Shown here piece by piece: positions 30,101-40,798 of a stretch of 64,000 bases of DNA. Every line of letters starts with the position of its first letter. Positions within the stretch are counted from its first letter, which is position 1. Below the pieces are notes generated by a model. That model saw only the letters and a list, made by a program, of their open reading frames with translations. It was not told the origin of the DNA and did no database searches. The DNA comes from Anisakis pegreffii (lineage: Eukaryota > Nematoda > Chromadorea > Rhabditida > Anisakidae), in assembly GCA_035041965.1 (NCBI GenBank), contig JAPYMA010000623.1:38049-102048 (forward strand), written 5' to 3'. The translations under genes were made by a program, and so were the position numbers.

Positions 30101-33100
30101 AAGTGCCGTCACCGAAGGCACCCTCCCCGCAGAGGTCCTTGGTTCAACTCACTTACGATTAGCAACAATGTATTTTCAGCTATCTAATGTAAATCCTTGG
30201 AGTTATCATAAAGTCGAACGAATCGATTGCATGATTCTTCATAATTTTTCTCGATTCCATGATAAATATCATCAAACGAACCGTAATATGATTTTTCTTC
30301 AATAGAATAAGATGTGCGAAACTCTATTTCAGATAACTGCCGCAGATCCATTTGCAACATCATTCACATCTTCTGCTTCAAGTGTCATATCTTCAGTAAA
30401 GAACAGCAGTGAAACGGTAGTCGAAGCAATCGGTACAACCACTGATATGAGTCAATTGTCTTCTCAAATAATCACCAGCACAATCTTCAAAAGTGCTCAT
30501 TCAACTGAGTCATCACTTATTGTCGATGAAATGTCATCAACAACCGCGCAAGGTAACGTGTTAATCCATTCAAAATCATCCTATCTGAATTTGCTGCTAA
30601 CGCTGATTCTTGATCGCAGCACAACTATGCTATAAATTCAAGCTTTTCTCCGGATCAAATACGATCGCATATGTGTAACTTCATTCATATACAACATTTT
30701 TGATCATTGCACAATTCTTGAATGAGGTTAAGATATTATATGATCTTTAATAGCTGATGTGGTGCTGTCCCAAAGCAGCACAAAATGTAGCAGTTTTGCC
30801 GGTCGAAGTATAACAAGGACTTACGCAAGATACCCACCCAATACATGAAAGCTCAGAATATGTTTTGAACTATTTACATGCGAACAGATCAAAACTTATT
30901 GAGCAGTGATTTTCACCCTAGGGGTTCTGTATTTTTCTGATTGACCAGATCATGATTTATCATATAGTGGTGTGATATCAAAAATACACATTTGAAACCC
31001 ATGAGTAATGTTCGTGAAAATATGGAAACTAGCATAAAGTTTGCAGCAACATCATCGATCAGCGCAGCAGAAGCTAACAGATTCATTAATGAAGAGCAGG
31101 TGGCTTCAAAAACAACTGAGACTGGTCAGCTGGGGTCGTCATTATTCACAACGTTGTTAACATCAGAAACAACACAACATGGTCGTGATATACATTTGTT
31201 GAAGTTCGATCAGTTGAAAAATCTCAGTGAATACTTATTTTATGCGCATTTAACATTTCACAACGCTGTGTTTTACTGATAACTCACGTTTATGAACAGA
31301 ACTGCGCTATAATAACGAACGTATTGCAGTTGAAAGCAGTACAATAGCTGAAGAGGAGGAATCACTTAATCAAGATGGCGATATCACTGATGATAGCTTC
31401 TTCGTTGCTGATAAATCGCTTTTTAATGCCGAAGCGAATCCTTTCAGTGAACTCACCATTTCCAGTAGCGTTTCCAGCCAACTACCGTCGTACATTGAGG
31501 TTTACTGTTATAGTTCTTATTCTCAACTTCATTCTCTTTATATCGAACGTGTATTTCTTCTTTAGATTTCAAAGTGACCCCTTTTTGAGGGTGATAAATT
31601 TTTTCGAGTTTCGGAATTTCTAAGATTCCAATTAAACAAAATATGCCTTTTGGTCTAGGAACAAGGAACGTGAAATTTTACATTAAAAAATTATTCTAAA
31701 ATTTTGCCGAGTCAGACTGTTTTTGCCTACGGCGCGCTCCCAAATGTCCAGACGTTTTAAGTTATTTTTTATGGATGAACTTCTAAAAGGATTGTTCATA
31801 GTCAAGAAGATCCAAACAAAGATTGCAAAATGTGAGATCAAGAAAATTTTAAGAGCCGAAATTCGTTCACTGCGGCGCCCAAGGTGGAAAAAATCTGACC
31901 TTGTGATCTTTCAGATTATTTTTGGGGCGAACTTTTATACAGTTTGTTTTCATCGGAAAGTCCTGAATCTGTGAGCTGGGACTTGTACTTTTCAGACTTT
32001 CGCTTTCTCCATGCAAAAATTGGTCAACATATTCTCTATACTGACTATTTCTTTCGGCGACATCTTATAATGCTCGCAGAAATTTTTGATTCCGATCATA
32101 TGCGGTATTTTGATTGTCTTTAATTTTCTTTCAAGACGACTTTGCCGAGCAATACTGAACCGAACGACTTCACTCATGCTGAAACATCAAGTGCTCAAGC
32201 TGAAGAAATGGTATCATACTCGGAAATATTTCGTTCATCTTTTGTTTAATTCTATCGAAGATTAACCGACATATTGTGCTAGAGTGAATTTGATCATGAC
32301 AAATTCAATTCCAAAAAAAATCCACAAACTTTTCCATATTCTATTGCTTTTTTTCAGTCAGTTTTGACGAAGAAGCATCATATTTTCTTTTAGATGACTA
32401 TTGCAACCTCAAAACCAATGCAATTGGAGTGTTTGAAAACTGTTAAAACATTTCATTTGTAACTAGTGTGAAGCTGGTAGTTCTTTTAAACTCTTCCTTT
32501 GTGCGAAAGAACGAAGTTGCACACTTTTAGGATAGTGATGTGACAACGTCGCTTTCGCTGGATCGTTCATCAACTATTAGTCCACCGGTAATACTTTGTC
32601 GGCTTGTTCATTTTTTGGGTTCAGTTTTTCTCGGTTATATTTCATTACTGGTTTTAATGAAACTATTCAAATGCTTGAGTTTCGATCGAAAAACGTGTGA
32701 GAGGCAACCGCTTAATCCTAAGTGTCACTCTTTGTCCCAGTTCATGATTTTTCTTCGATCATCAGTGAAAAACTGGTATATTCATGCGCACAAAAATTTA
32801 GTCTTTCAAATGTATCTCGTGCAAGGCTATGCAATCAAAGCCTCAAATAATTGTTAATTTGAATTGTAGATACTCTCGAAAGAACCGCTGCCTATCAATT
32901 TTGACGGATCAAACACTAGTAGCAACACAGAAAAGGGTACCTTTCATTTTACTTTTCAGTTTCACTTACAATTAGATGAAAACCTTTTTTTTCATTGAAA
33001 TTCACTGGCTAAAGGAAATATGGTTACTGATCGTTTCGTTGGAAGTAGATCACTTCTGAGTGGTTAATTCGTGTTATTAAAGTTTTGTGATCTCAATTTC

Positions 33101-36100
33101 TATGCGTTCTCATCCTGGAATTTGCATTTATATAGAAATCACTTTTAAAGTATCGAAAACAACTTCAGCTGAGAATACAGCTGACGTTACGTGACATTCA
33201 AATGACAAATCTATCATATGTGCGTCATCAAATGAGCAATCCCCAATGCTGATGATCTCAGAAGAACTTGATAGGCAATTCGATAGATAATCCAGTCGAA
33301 CTGAATACATTCTGAACAAGCATCTCTGATCAAACTATAAGGACATATAAAAATTGCAGAAGAAATGCAGGAAAATTCCAACGATCAATCAGAGGAGAAG
33401 TTAGGAAAGGAAAATGAGTGGGCAGAAATCGATACAAAAATTGATCCTCAGAACAAGAATGAACGACGTTTGTGTTTGAATACTGCTAGCTAATGAATGC
33501 ATAGTTCAATTTCATTTCTTTCTCAAATACTGAATCTTTATGATTTGTTTTTTTCACCCCATTTTAGCATTTTAACTTAAATTCTGTTCCCCGAACTAAC
33601 AAACGCATCGGACTAATCATTCGTATCAGTTGTTCATATTCCGAACGCTAGTCACCTCAGTGAATAGTTCCAACAAATTTTCTCTCGATTTGAAGTTCAA
33701 AACGAAACGTTACTAAGAATACGATATGAGCATCACTTATGACACTTCCAGACGAATCAGCCACCGAAGAACGAATAGTGAACAGTGACAACGATGGAGA
33801 AGATCACAATAACGATCAAGAAACTACTACTGAACCGACATCGAAGCCAGTGCAAGAAATAAATCACGTTGAAGAGCTGAATGAAGAAGACGAAGGCTCC
33901 GAAGCAACGGTAGAGCCAAACGCTGCAGTTGCACCTCATCAAGAGCCACCGTCCATTCCTGAACCTGAGCCTAAACCCGAACCAACAAGTACGATTAATT
34001 ATTCTTAGTATTGGTATAAGCATTCGATTAAGTTTATGACAAACGTTTTTCTTTGCTTATTCTTCTCTTATGAATGCTGTGAATAGATGTCATCAGCTCA
34101 ACAAGTTAAGTTTCCCACCAAATCATCTTTCTATGATGACTGGACACGTTCTCTGACTCACATTAGGTATTTATTCGCCCAGCAGGTTATTTCTGGACTG
34201 CATTCAATCACAAATTTATTTTGTTACTGTTGCAAAGTTGAAAAAATGACTCTCAATTGAAATTCGTTTTTTTTCGTATTGTTTTGCTGTTTCTCACCTG
34301 TTTCACCCTTAACGATTTTTTTCATTGAAAATGAGTCAGAGACATAGCCAAAGATTATGATGCATACTTGCAATTGAATTATGAAGATGGAATCAGCGTG
34401 AAAATTTCGTTAAATTGGGAATTATAACCTCACAGTTTCGTTCTTCGCAAATTAAGTTGCCTTCCATTGCTGATTGATGCATACCTTATTTCAGCTGGTC
34501 CATATAAAACGCCATATTCACTCCGCATAACCAATATCGACTATACGCCAGAATTTGAAAATCCAAACAGCGGTAAATCCAGGAAGTTGCGGGACCAACT
34601 TATTCCTGAAGTACGTTTTCTGCGGAATTTCTTCGAAAGATCCTTCCAAATATGGTAAATAAAACAAAATGACTGAATGCAAATGAAATTGAAACGAACG
34701 CATGAAACTATCGAACAATAATCTGATGTAGAATTTCAGTTGGAAGAGATATTTAGTGGAATGTTTACGAGTAGTTATCGTGGAGTTAGCATCGAGACGA
34801 TAAGGAAAGGTAGTGTTGTGATTGACGGTAACGTGTACACATCGACGAGACCGAGTGATGACAACCAACTAGCGACTGAATTCGAACAGAGAATCAGCGC
34901 GAGAGAAGCGCAGATCGGTGGCAATGATGTGGATGTACGATCTGTATCACTTAACGGTTCGTTTATTCAGTGAAGATTTATTCTTCTTGTTTTTCTCTCA
35001 TTCAGGGTGTACTCGTTGACACTTATTTATTGTCACTGATTTTCAAGTGTTTGCTTGAAATTTGAAGTTCTCTCAACTTAATAGAAAATTATTGGAAGTA
35101 TGACTTTGATCCATATGTCTTTTGAAGGGTTTGTGTCGAAAAATTACGTTGAACGTGTTCATGAAGGCTACACTTCATCAAGTTCATCGTCCTATGTGGT
35201 CGGTGGTGGAATAGCAGTTGGCGTTATCGCAATATTACTTGTTGCATTCGCCGTTATTGCAGTAAGTTGCATTCGACATTTAAACGTCCAATTGGTGCGG
35301 TTTATGAGAATATCCGATGGTGTATTGTAGTGTGCTTGTTTTGCAACAATAAGGAATAACAAGCAAGTGGATCTGTTCGCTTTCTAAACATTTGTTGAAA
35401 ACTTTTTCAAAAACATTCCAGAATCACTTAGAAAAGAAATTTACATTCAGCAGAACATAATATCGAACTCCAGTTGAAAATTCAATTAAAGAAATGGCAA
35501 TTTCAAGACTGAAACAGATGTAAAGAATTTTCCAGATGAATAACCGACGTTCGAATGGCACACTGAAATTAAAAGAAGAAAATATTGCGATGACTGAAAA
35601 TGGTCGAGGTCCATGGAATAACACATCCCCAGTGAATTTGTTCGTTTCGTCCAACTTGTTTGAGTTTCTATTCATTATCTGCATAATGTCGAGAAGAAGT
35701 GTCCCCTTGATTCGAAAAAGAAGTGTCCCTTGATTTTTGATAGTGATTTTCCACAGATTTGTGAGACAGTTGAAATGAATGGTAAAACCAAGGTTTTTAT
35801 ATGTGCTCAACGCAAGCCTAAGCCTAAGTTTAAGCATAGTAACGGTGAGAATGTTACTAAGTGGAAATGAATAAATACAAAATGATTAATCGAATCATTT
35901 TAATGACCGATCGAACTAGTCAATCGAACACTGTGAAACTCTTTTTATGCTAGACTGTTTCGATAGTATTCACATCTCTTGCGAATGACAAATTTATTCG
36001 GAAACTTTTATCATTTGAGTTTGATGTGAACAGGAAAAGATTCAGTTCATGGCCACCTTTCCGTCATAGCTACATTCTATCTTCAAGAAAAGTTGAGTTT

Positions 36101-36557
36101 CAGAATGGGTTACGGTAATGAACACCATCAGATACACCCACAACATAATGGTCAATCATCGATGGTAATACTTGTTTCATAATCGTTCCTTACAGATTTC
36201 ATTCGACTACAAATGAGATATCAACCGGAAAGATCAGAATGTTCATTCAATAATTCAGCTTCGTCCGAATAACTTTACATTGGAAACCAAGTGCTTGAGT
36301 TATTAATGAAATGAGAAAAACGAACTATTTGGCTGCTTTTTTCTTTCCAATTCGCCACAAGATTTAGACCGTAGAACTCTAAAAAAATCTCAGAAATACT
36401 TTTGAAAAATATTATCAAAACTGCTCGCCGCATCATTTGTTTACCGTAGATTTTAAAATTTTCGCACTTCTTTTACATAAGATTATATTATTCAGGATGC
36501 TTCTTCCCATTTCAGGTGACCACACTGACGGTAAATGATGAGAACGGTGGACGATAA
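27170..36557 (+). CDS. Membrane mucin-like protein with SEA domain
   Basis: A single-pass surface glycoprotein by layout. Exons: 27170-27215, 28162-28366, 29999-30134, 30333-30552, 31047-31181, 31330-31499, 32136-32210, 32531-32587, 32870-32936, 33360-33467, 33752-33988, 34087-34104, 34495-34610, 34740-34956, 35128-35261 and 35536-35631, all phase-consistent (about 679 codons). Residues 1-22 are a clear signal peptide (MMKFFGIAHLLVLCLASTFA). Residues to about 490 form a Ser/Thr/Glu-rich stalk. A SEA domain spans about 499-602 (YSLRITNIDYTPEF...), with RKGSVVI (Gly554-Ser555) at the usual self-cleavage point. The transmembrane helix is 625-647, followed by a basic tail. The last exons are unclear: candidates near 35746, 36106-36168 and 36517-36557 do not all fit phase, so the stop at 36557 is tentative. 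The ligand and role are unknown. Confidence 0.75.
28377..29998 (+). other. Intron 2 of the mucin-like gene, with an odd GC-rich patch
   Basis: A 1.6 kb intron. A GC-rich patch at about 28510-28620 holds CTCGCCT and AGGCGAG about 45 bases apart in inverted orientation. From about 28890 to 29640 the words GTAGCGA, TCGCTA and AGCGA recur in both orientations. This could be an old inverted-repeat element, but I could not define its ends. Confidence 0.35.
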
Positions 36558-36899
36558 GGTGATACTGAGTGATGAAAAGCTAACCAATATTTTGATTCAC
36601 AATTTCTGCTGACGAAGATATTTTCTATGAATATAGATCATTTCGCCTGCCCTTTAGTAACATAATAATATTGCCGTAGATTTTTCTCATTTTTTGGAAG
36701 GAAAAGAACCATTATTGGTGGTACTGGTTCATTCATTTCGAATGGTTTCTTATTCGTGAATAGTTTTTAAAAGATGTGATTCAAAGTTGAGTATGTAACG
36801 CAGCAGTATTATGTAGCTTACCATAACCTTCGATCAATTACGGTTAATTCAATGTTTGTTGAGTCGCACTGTGTCGAAACTGCGCTCTATTCAATTTCT
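36558..36899. other. AT-rich spacer, nothing recognised
   Basis: Short spacer between the tentative end of the mucin-like gene and the retrotransposon fossil. No open frame or repeat stands out. Confidence 0.35.
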
Positions 36900-37870
36900 C
36901 TTTATTCTTCAAATTTGTCGTGAAACAACATCGAAATCCAACAAGGAGTTTTGGAATGATTTGAACTCACTAAAGCGTTACGGAAATATTTTACAAGAAC
37001 AAGAGCAATTAGGCACAGTTGAAGGAGTTAATTTGCAAAACGCTCCAATACGTTATATATCTATCCATCATCACCCAGTTATCACATCCGCAAAATGAGG
37101 ATCATATACGATGTGTTGGCTAAGGCTAGAAGGAATGACAAAAGCTTACAAACTGGATCATCGCTCTTTTCACAATTATGCCAAATTCTTCTCACATTTG
37201 AGCTATCACCAATTGTAGTGATGGCTGATGTCTACAACTGGCTTTAAAACCGACCGAAAGAGATGGGATCATATTTTTATGGTCAATAATTCAGAAAGAA
37301 GAGTGCAGAATGATAACCTGAAGTTTCACCGTATTATTATGGGAGCATTTGGCGTTGTATCCAGTTCCATCTTGTTAGGAAAATATTCCAAAGGAAAGCG
37401 GAGAGCTTCAAGCTGGTGAAATGAATGAGTTGAAGTCATTGAAAAACACGTATGTAGGCATTGTAATGTGATCCTCGAAATCCAAAAGCATGTTCGATAA
37501 AGCCGCAAGAATGAATTAGTCAACATCAAATGGTGAGTGGCAAGTTTGAGGAAGTAGATAAACCATCAGAGGTGTTGGGAATAAGATGAGATAAACAAAA
37601 AGATATCTTATTCGTTAAACATGTCAGCAGTGAAGTACGGTCGTGTGATTTTTCAACCAAGAGGAAGAAAGTACTGTCTTAATTGTTCGCATATTTTGAA
37701 GCATTGGGATTGATTCAAACATTATTCTTAAAAGACAAAATATTCCATCAGTCACTTTGGATACGGAAGGGGATGAGGTACATAGGAAGGAACATGGACT
37801 GGAATGGAATAAATATCACGACAGAGACCGGTGTCGTAGAAGAGGAATAGAGAACTCGAGATGCCGGCAA
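36900..37870 (+). pseudogene. Fossil BEL/Pao retrotransposon reverse transcriptase
   Basis: Successive frames carry the order of a BEL/Pao polymerase: FWNDLNSLKRYGN...QEQEQLGTVEGV, RYISIHHHPVITSAK, MRIIYDV...NDKSL, LSPIVVMADV, RWDHIFMVNN...FHRIIMGAFGVVSSS, and further on EVLGIR...ILFVKHVSSEV and FEALGLIQ. These match the family's pre-reverse-transcriptase segment, fingers, palm and connection. The reading frame is broken by TGA at 37096-37098, the stop after DVYNWL near 37246, and several stops beyond 37420, and the catalytic Tyr-x-Asp-Asp region is not intact. It is therefore an inactive remnant. No long terminal repeats, protease or integrase were identified. Confidence 0.82.
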
Positions 37871-38443
37871 GAAAATTCGTAATTTAGTCCCTCATGTATA
37901 GCGTCAACTGGATTCTGTGGAAGCATTGCGGCTAGCGCGAAAAACGGACATAATTAGGTGATATGATATTGAGGTAGAAGAGATTAGGAATGTGTTGCGA
38001 TAAACAGGTGTATTGGTATGCACAAGGAGCTGAAAATGTGTACGTTCGATTCTGCAAAATCTTTTTTGAATTTCGATGTTGTTTTTTGAGAAATTTGGAA
38101 GATTGAGATAAATATGGAGGGTGCTCAGCTTCGATACCCTGCAAGCATCATTCAGTTCTTTAGTTTCATTCATCTCCCCATTTTATTACTTTCTTTTGTT
38201 AACTAACGATGTCAGACTGCGAAACTAATTCGGCGCTTTGAGCTAACCACCATATCTTGTCGTTGAGCTCATCGTTCTGATATGGGGCATTTTTTCAAGT
38301 TACCACTGACCTTGAGTTCTAAGGGTTGAAAAGTGGCATTGTTTCAATTCCACCCGATGTATCCGCCTAAGCTTGAGCCTCATTCACTCAAATCAGGCTA
38401 ATGCATAGGCTTATGCCGATCAGGCTGCCTTGAGTAGCTTTTA

Positions 38444-38677
38444 GACAAATATCTCAAGTTTACTGTGAAGGCTGCTTTAAGAGATCACATGTTTGATCGG
38501 AATATGTACTACTGCTCGCAAAAGTTGACAGAAATGAATGGTGGGTTTGTTCGTGCAACAGTATCAGCAAACAAGGTTCTATTCCATACTGTGCAAGGAC
38601 TCCCTCCTCGTCGAGTAAAATCAATCAGATCAATGAAAGCCTATATCTATGCATCTTTTGAAGTAATATCATCATGA
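38444..38677 (+). CDS. Exon-like open frame, unknown
   Basis: A frame open from about 38444 to TGA 38677 with balanced composition (RDHMFDRNMYYCSQKLTEM). Possible donors are GTTCTATT and GTAATATC near its end. It lies between the BEL/Pao fossil and another exon-like frame at 38979-39209 that follows a long pyrimidine tract (CAATTTTTCTCAG). The two could be exons of one gene or decayed retroelement sequence; the second includes MPFGIT, faintly like a reverse-transcriptase motif. No family is assigned. Confidence 0.2.
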   Translation, partial: DKYLKFTVKAALRDHMFDRNMYYCSQKLTEMNGGFVRATVSANKVLFHTVQGLPPRRVKSIRSMKAYIYASFEVISS

Positions 38678-39029
38678 GTGCTCGTCGAATACGCAACAAC
38701 AAGCTTAGTATATTGATCAATTATGGAAAGTTTTATTAATCCATACTTAAAAACATCTTACTCGTCCTACTAGTATTCAAAATCTGACTTCACTTCGCAA
38801 TGTCTGCTTGTCAGTTCAGATCAGGTATCTATAAATTGTTTTATTCATAAGACGTATATGGTTCCTATGTTATCATGTTACCAACAAATATCTGTAATGA
38901 GACCTCGTACACTGTTTCTTCATACAACGTTTTCGTTTTGACTTTTTTCGCAACTCAAAAATTCTCCATCACTCACTTTTGCATGATTTCTGGAAAGTTA
39001 TAATCATTTCACTTAAACAATTTTTCTCA

Positions 39030-39209
39030 GAATACTCCTATACATTATTTGAAATCATGCCGTTTGGCATCACCATCCATAAGCTACTAATGAATCCAGA
39101 GATGATATGCCGAAAATTCGATTTTCTTAGAAGCGATCTGACCAAAAGTATGCAACAGTCCGTGCAAAATAACCAAAATTTTGGCAGAATCCCAATGCAA
39201 GATATATAA
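39030..39209 (+). CDS. Exon-like open frame after a strong acceptor, unknown
   Basis: TTTTTCTCAG at about 39020-39029 opens a frame (2-base offset) of 59 codons ending in TAA at 39207-39209. The product includes EIMPFGITIHKLLMNPEMI and a Gln/Asn-rich tail. It may be a last exon of an undetected gene or retroelement debris. Confidence 0.18.
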   Translation, partial: EYSYTLFEIMPFGITIHKLLMNPEMICRKFDFLRSDLTKSMQQSVQNNQNFGRIPMQDI

Positions 39210-40779
39210 ATGCTTCTTCAACGAGAAAGATCAAGGCAAATAACTGTGGATCAGTTCAACACAAAAAGAAGGTTAGATGAAGAAAACGTTCTTGAGTAAT
39301 CGAAGCATGACATCCAGTAGTATTTCCGATTTTCAATGCCACATAACACCGTTTTGTGTCCTGCTAGAATTTCAAGAACGTAATGGCAGTAATATATGGG
39401 GTCTCATTATTTATAGATATGTCGTTTTACAGATTTAATGTGGTTATTATTTATCCAAAATATTGTTCGAAGTTTACTGTTTACGTGAATTATTATATAA
39501 TATGCTCAACTGAAGTGTAAAAGTTTTTGTATTTGATATTTGATTATAACTTGTGCTTTTTAGCAGTACGAATTTGTCGATTGAAGATGAAAAAGAATAA
39601 ATATTTTTAATGATCAATAATTTATGAGAGCTAAAACTATCACGAAACATTATTAAAATTAATGTTTCAAATCACGGTTGCACTGAAAATGTGCTTCGTG
39701 AAATGGTCAACAAACGTACAAGAATAGCTGTTGGATGTATCGTTTGAATATGGCTAAACAAATTGATGAATATTCGTGATGTCATCGCATTAAGATTGGC
39801 CATGTAAAGGTGATATTTCAGATTACTAAAACTACTATAAATTCTACGAATCCTGTTCTAATCTTCTTTTATCGATCTCTTCCATACTGTCAACGTCAAA
39901 CTCGTTAAAATTCATCATGTTCACACGGATATAATTTCTGTAAAATTTATGAGGGATTTACATTCGCGAACGAAGAAATCAGAAGACTAAGTAACTGAAT
40001 AGATTTAAGATGAATAAAATGGCGCTATGTATCATCTTCTCACAAGCGATCAATTCCATTCAGAATATTCCGCATTCATTCATTTCATAATATATAATAT
40101 TAATCATTCACAATATAATATTTCCATCTTCATCTTTTCGTATCGAAATAGTTTTTTCATTTCATTTTTAACATCCTTCGCACACAAATATAACGCCCAA
40201 TTGCTTTTTAGCATACAAACATGCAATAGATATTACAATATGTACATATAATATTCTGTAATAGATGCACAATATATCATATCAATTCATCATTTATTTC
40301 GTATGATCATTGTCTACGTAACGCACTTCTCACCTATCATCTTCATCATCCCTCCTCGTAAATCTACACTCACTTCTTAATTCCACTTCCCTTTAAGCAC
40401 TCAACCATCATTACGCTAATATTGCTTCATTTCCATACCATTCATTGCTGAAGTACTTCTCAAATAATTTTTTACAATCCAATCAGTATACTTCATTCGC
40501 GAAATCCATACGAATATTTGGAAAAATAAATATTATTCACTAAATTAGTTCACTGATTTCAACAGACGCAGTTGGCATCCTGGGAAACACGCAGCCATCA
40601 TGATCATCTTTTTGCATCAATGAAAAAAATAGAATGAAACCATAAACTCGAATACATAATGAAAATTCTCCATATTCAGTTCGTAAACGTGGATATCAAT
40701 GATCGAAAATTAATGAGCAAATGAATAAATCATAATAGCGTCCTAATCTTTCGACTTTAACAACAAAAAAGTTGCTACT
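39210..40779. other. Intergenic upstream of the ZC4H2-like gene
   Basis: Strongly AT-rich sequence, including 40070-40130 rich in ATAATAT and CATTCATT words. No gene, RNA gene or clear repeat was found. A promoter for the downstream gene may lie here but no specific element can be named. Confidence 0.4.
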
Positions 40780-40796
40780 GGATGAATTCTTTTCAG
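40780..40796 (+). promoter_or_regulatory. Probable trans-splice acceptor of the ZC4H2-like gene
   Basis: GATGAATTCTTTTCAG ends 2 bases before the start ATG at 40799, too close for a normal 5' UTR. A spliced leader would supply the leader sequence. Confidence 0.55.
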
Positions 40797-40798
40797 GA

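Noticed and set aside
33147..33188. Extra mucin exon after TTTTAAAG
   Set aside because: It is open and has splice-like ends, but including it breaks phase with the next exon (33360), whereas skipping it keeps phase.
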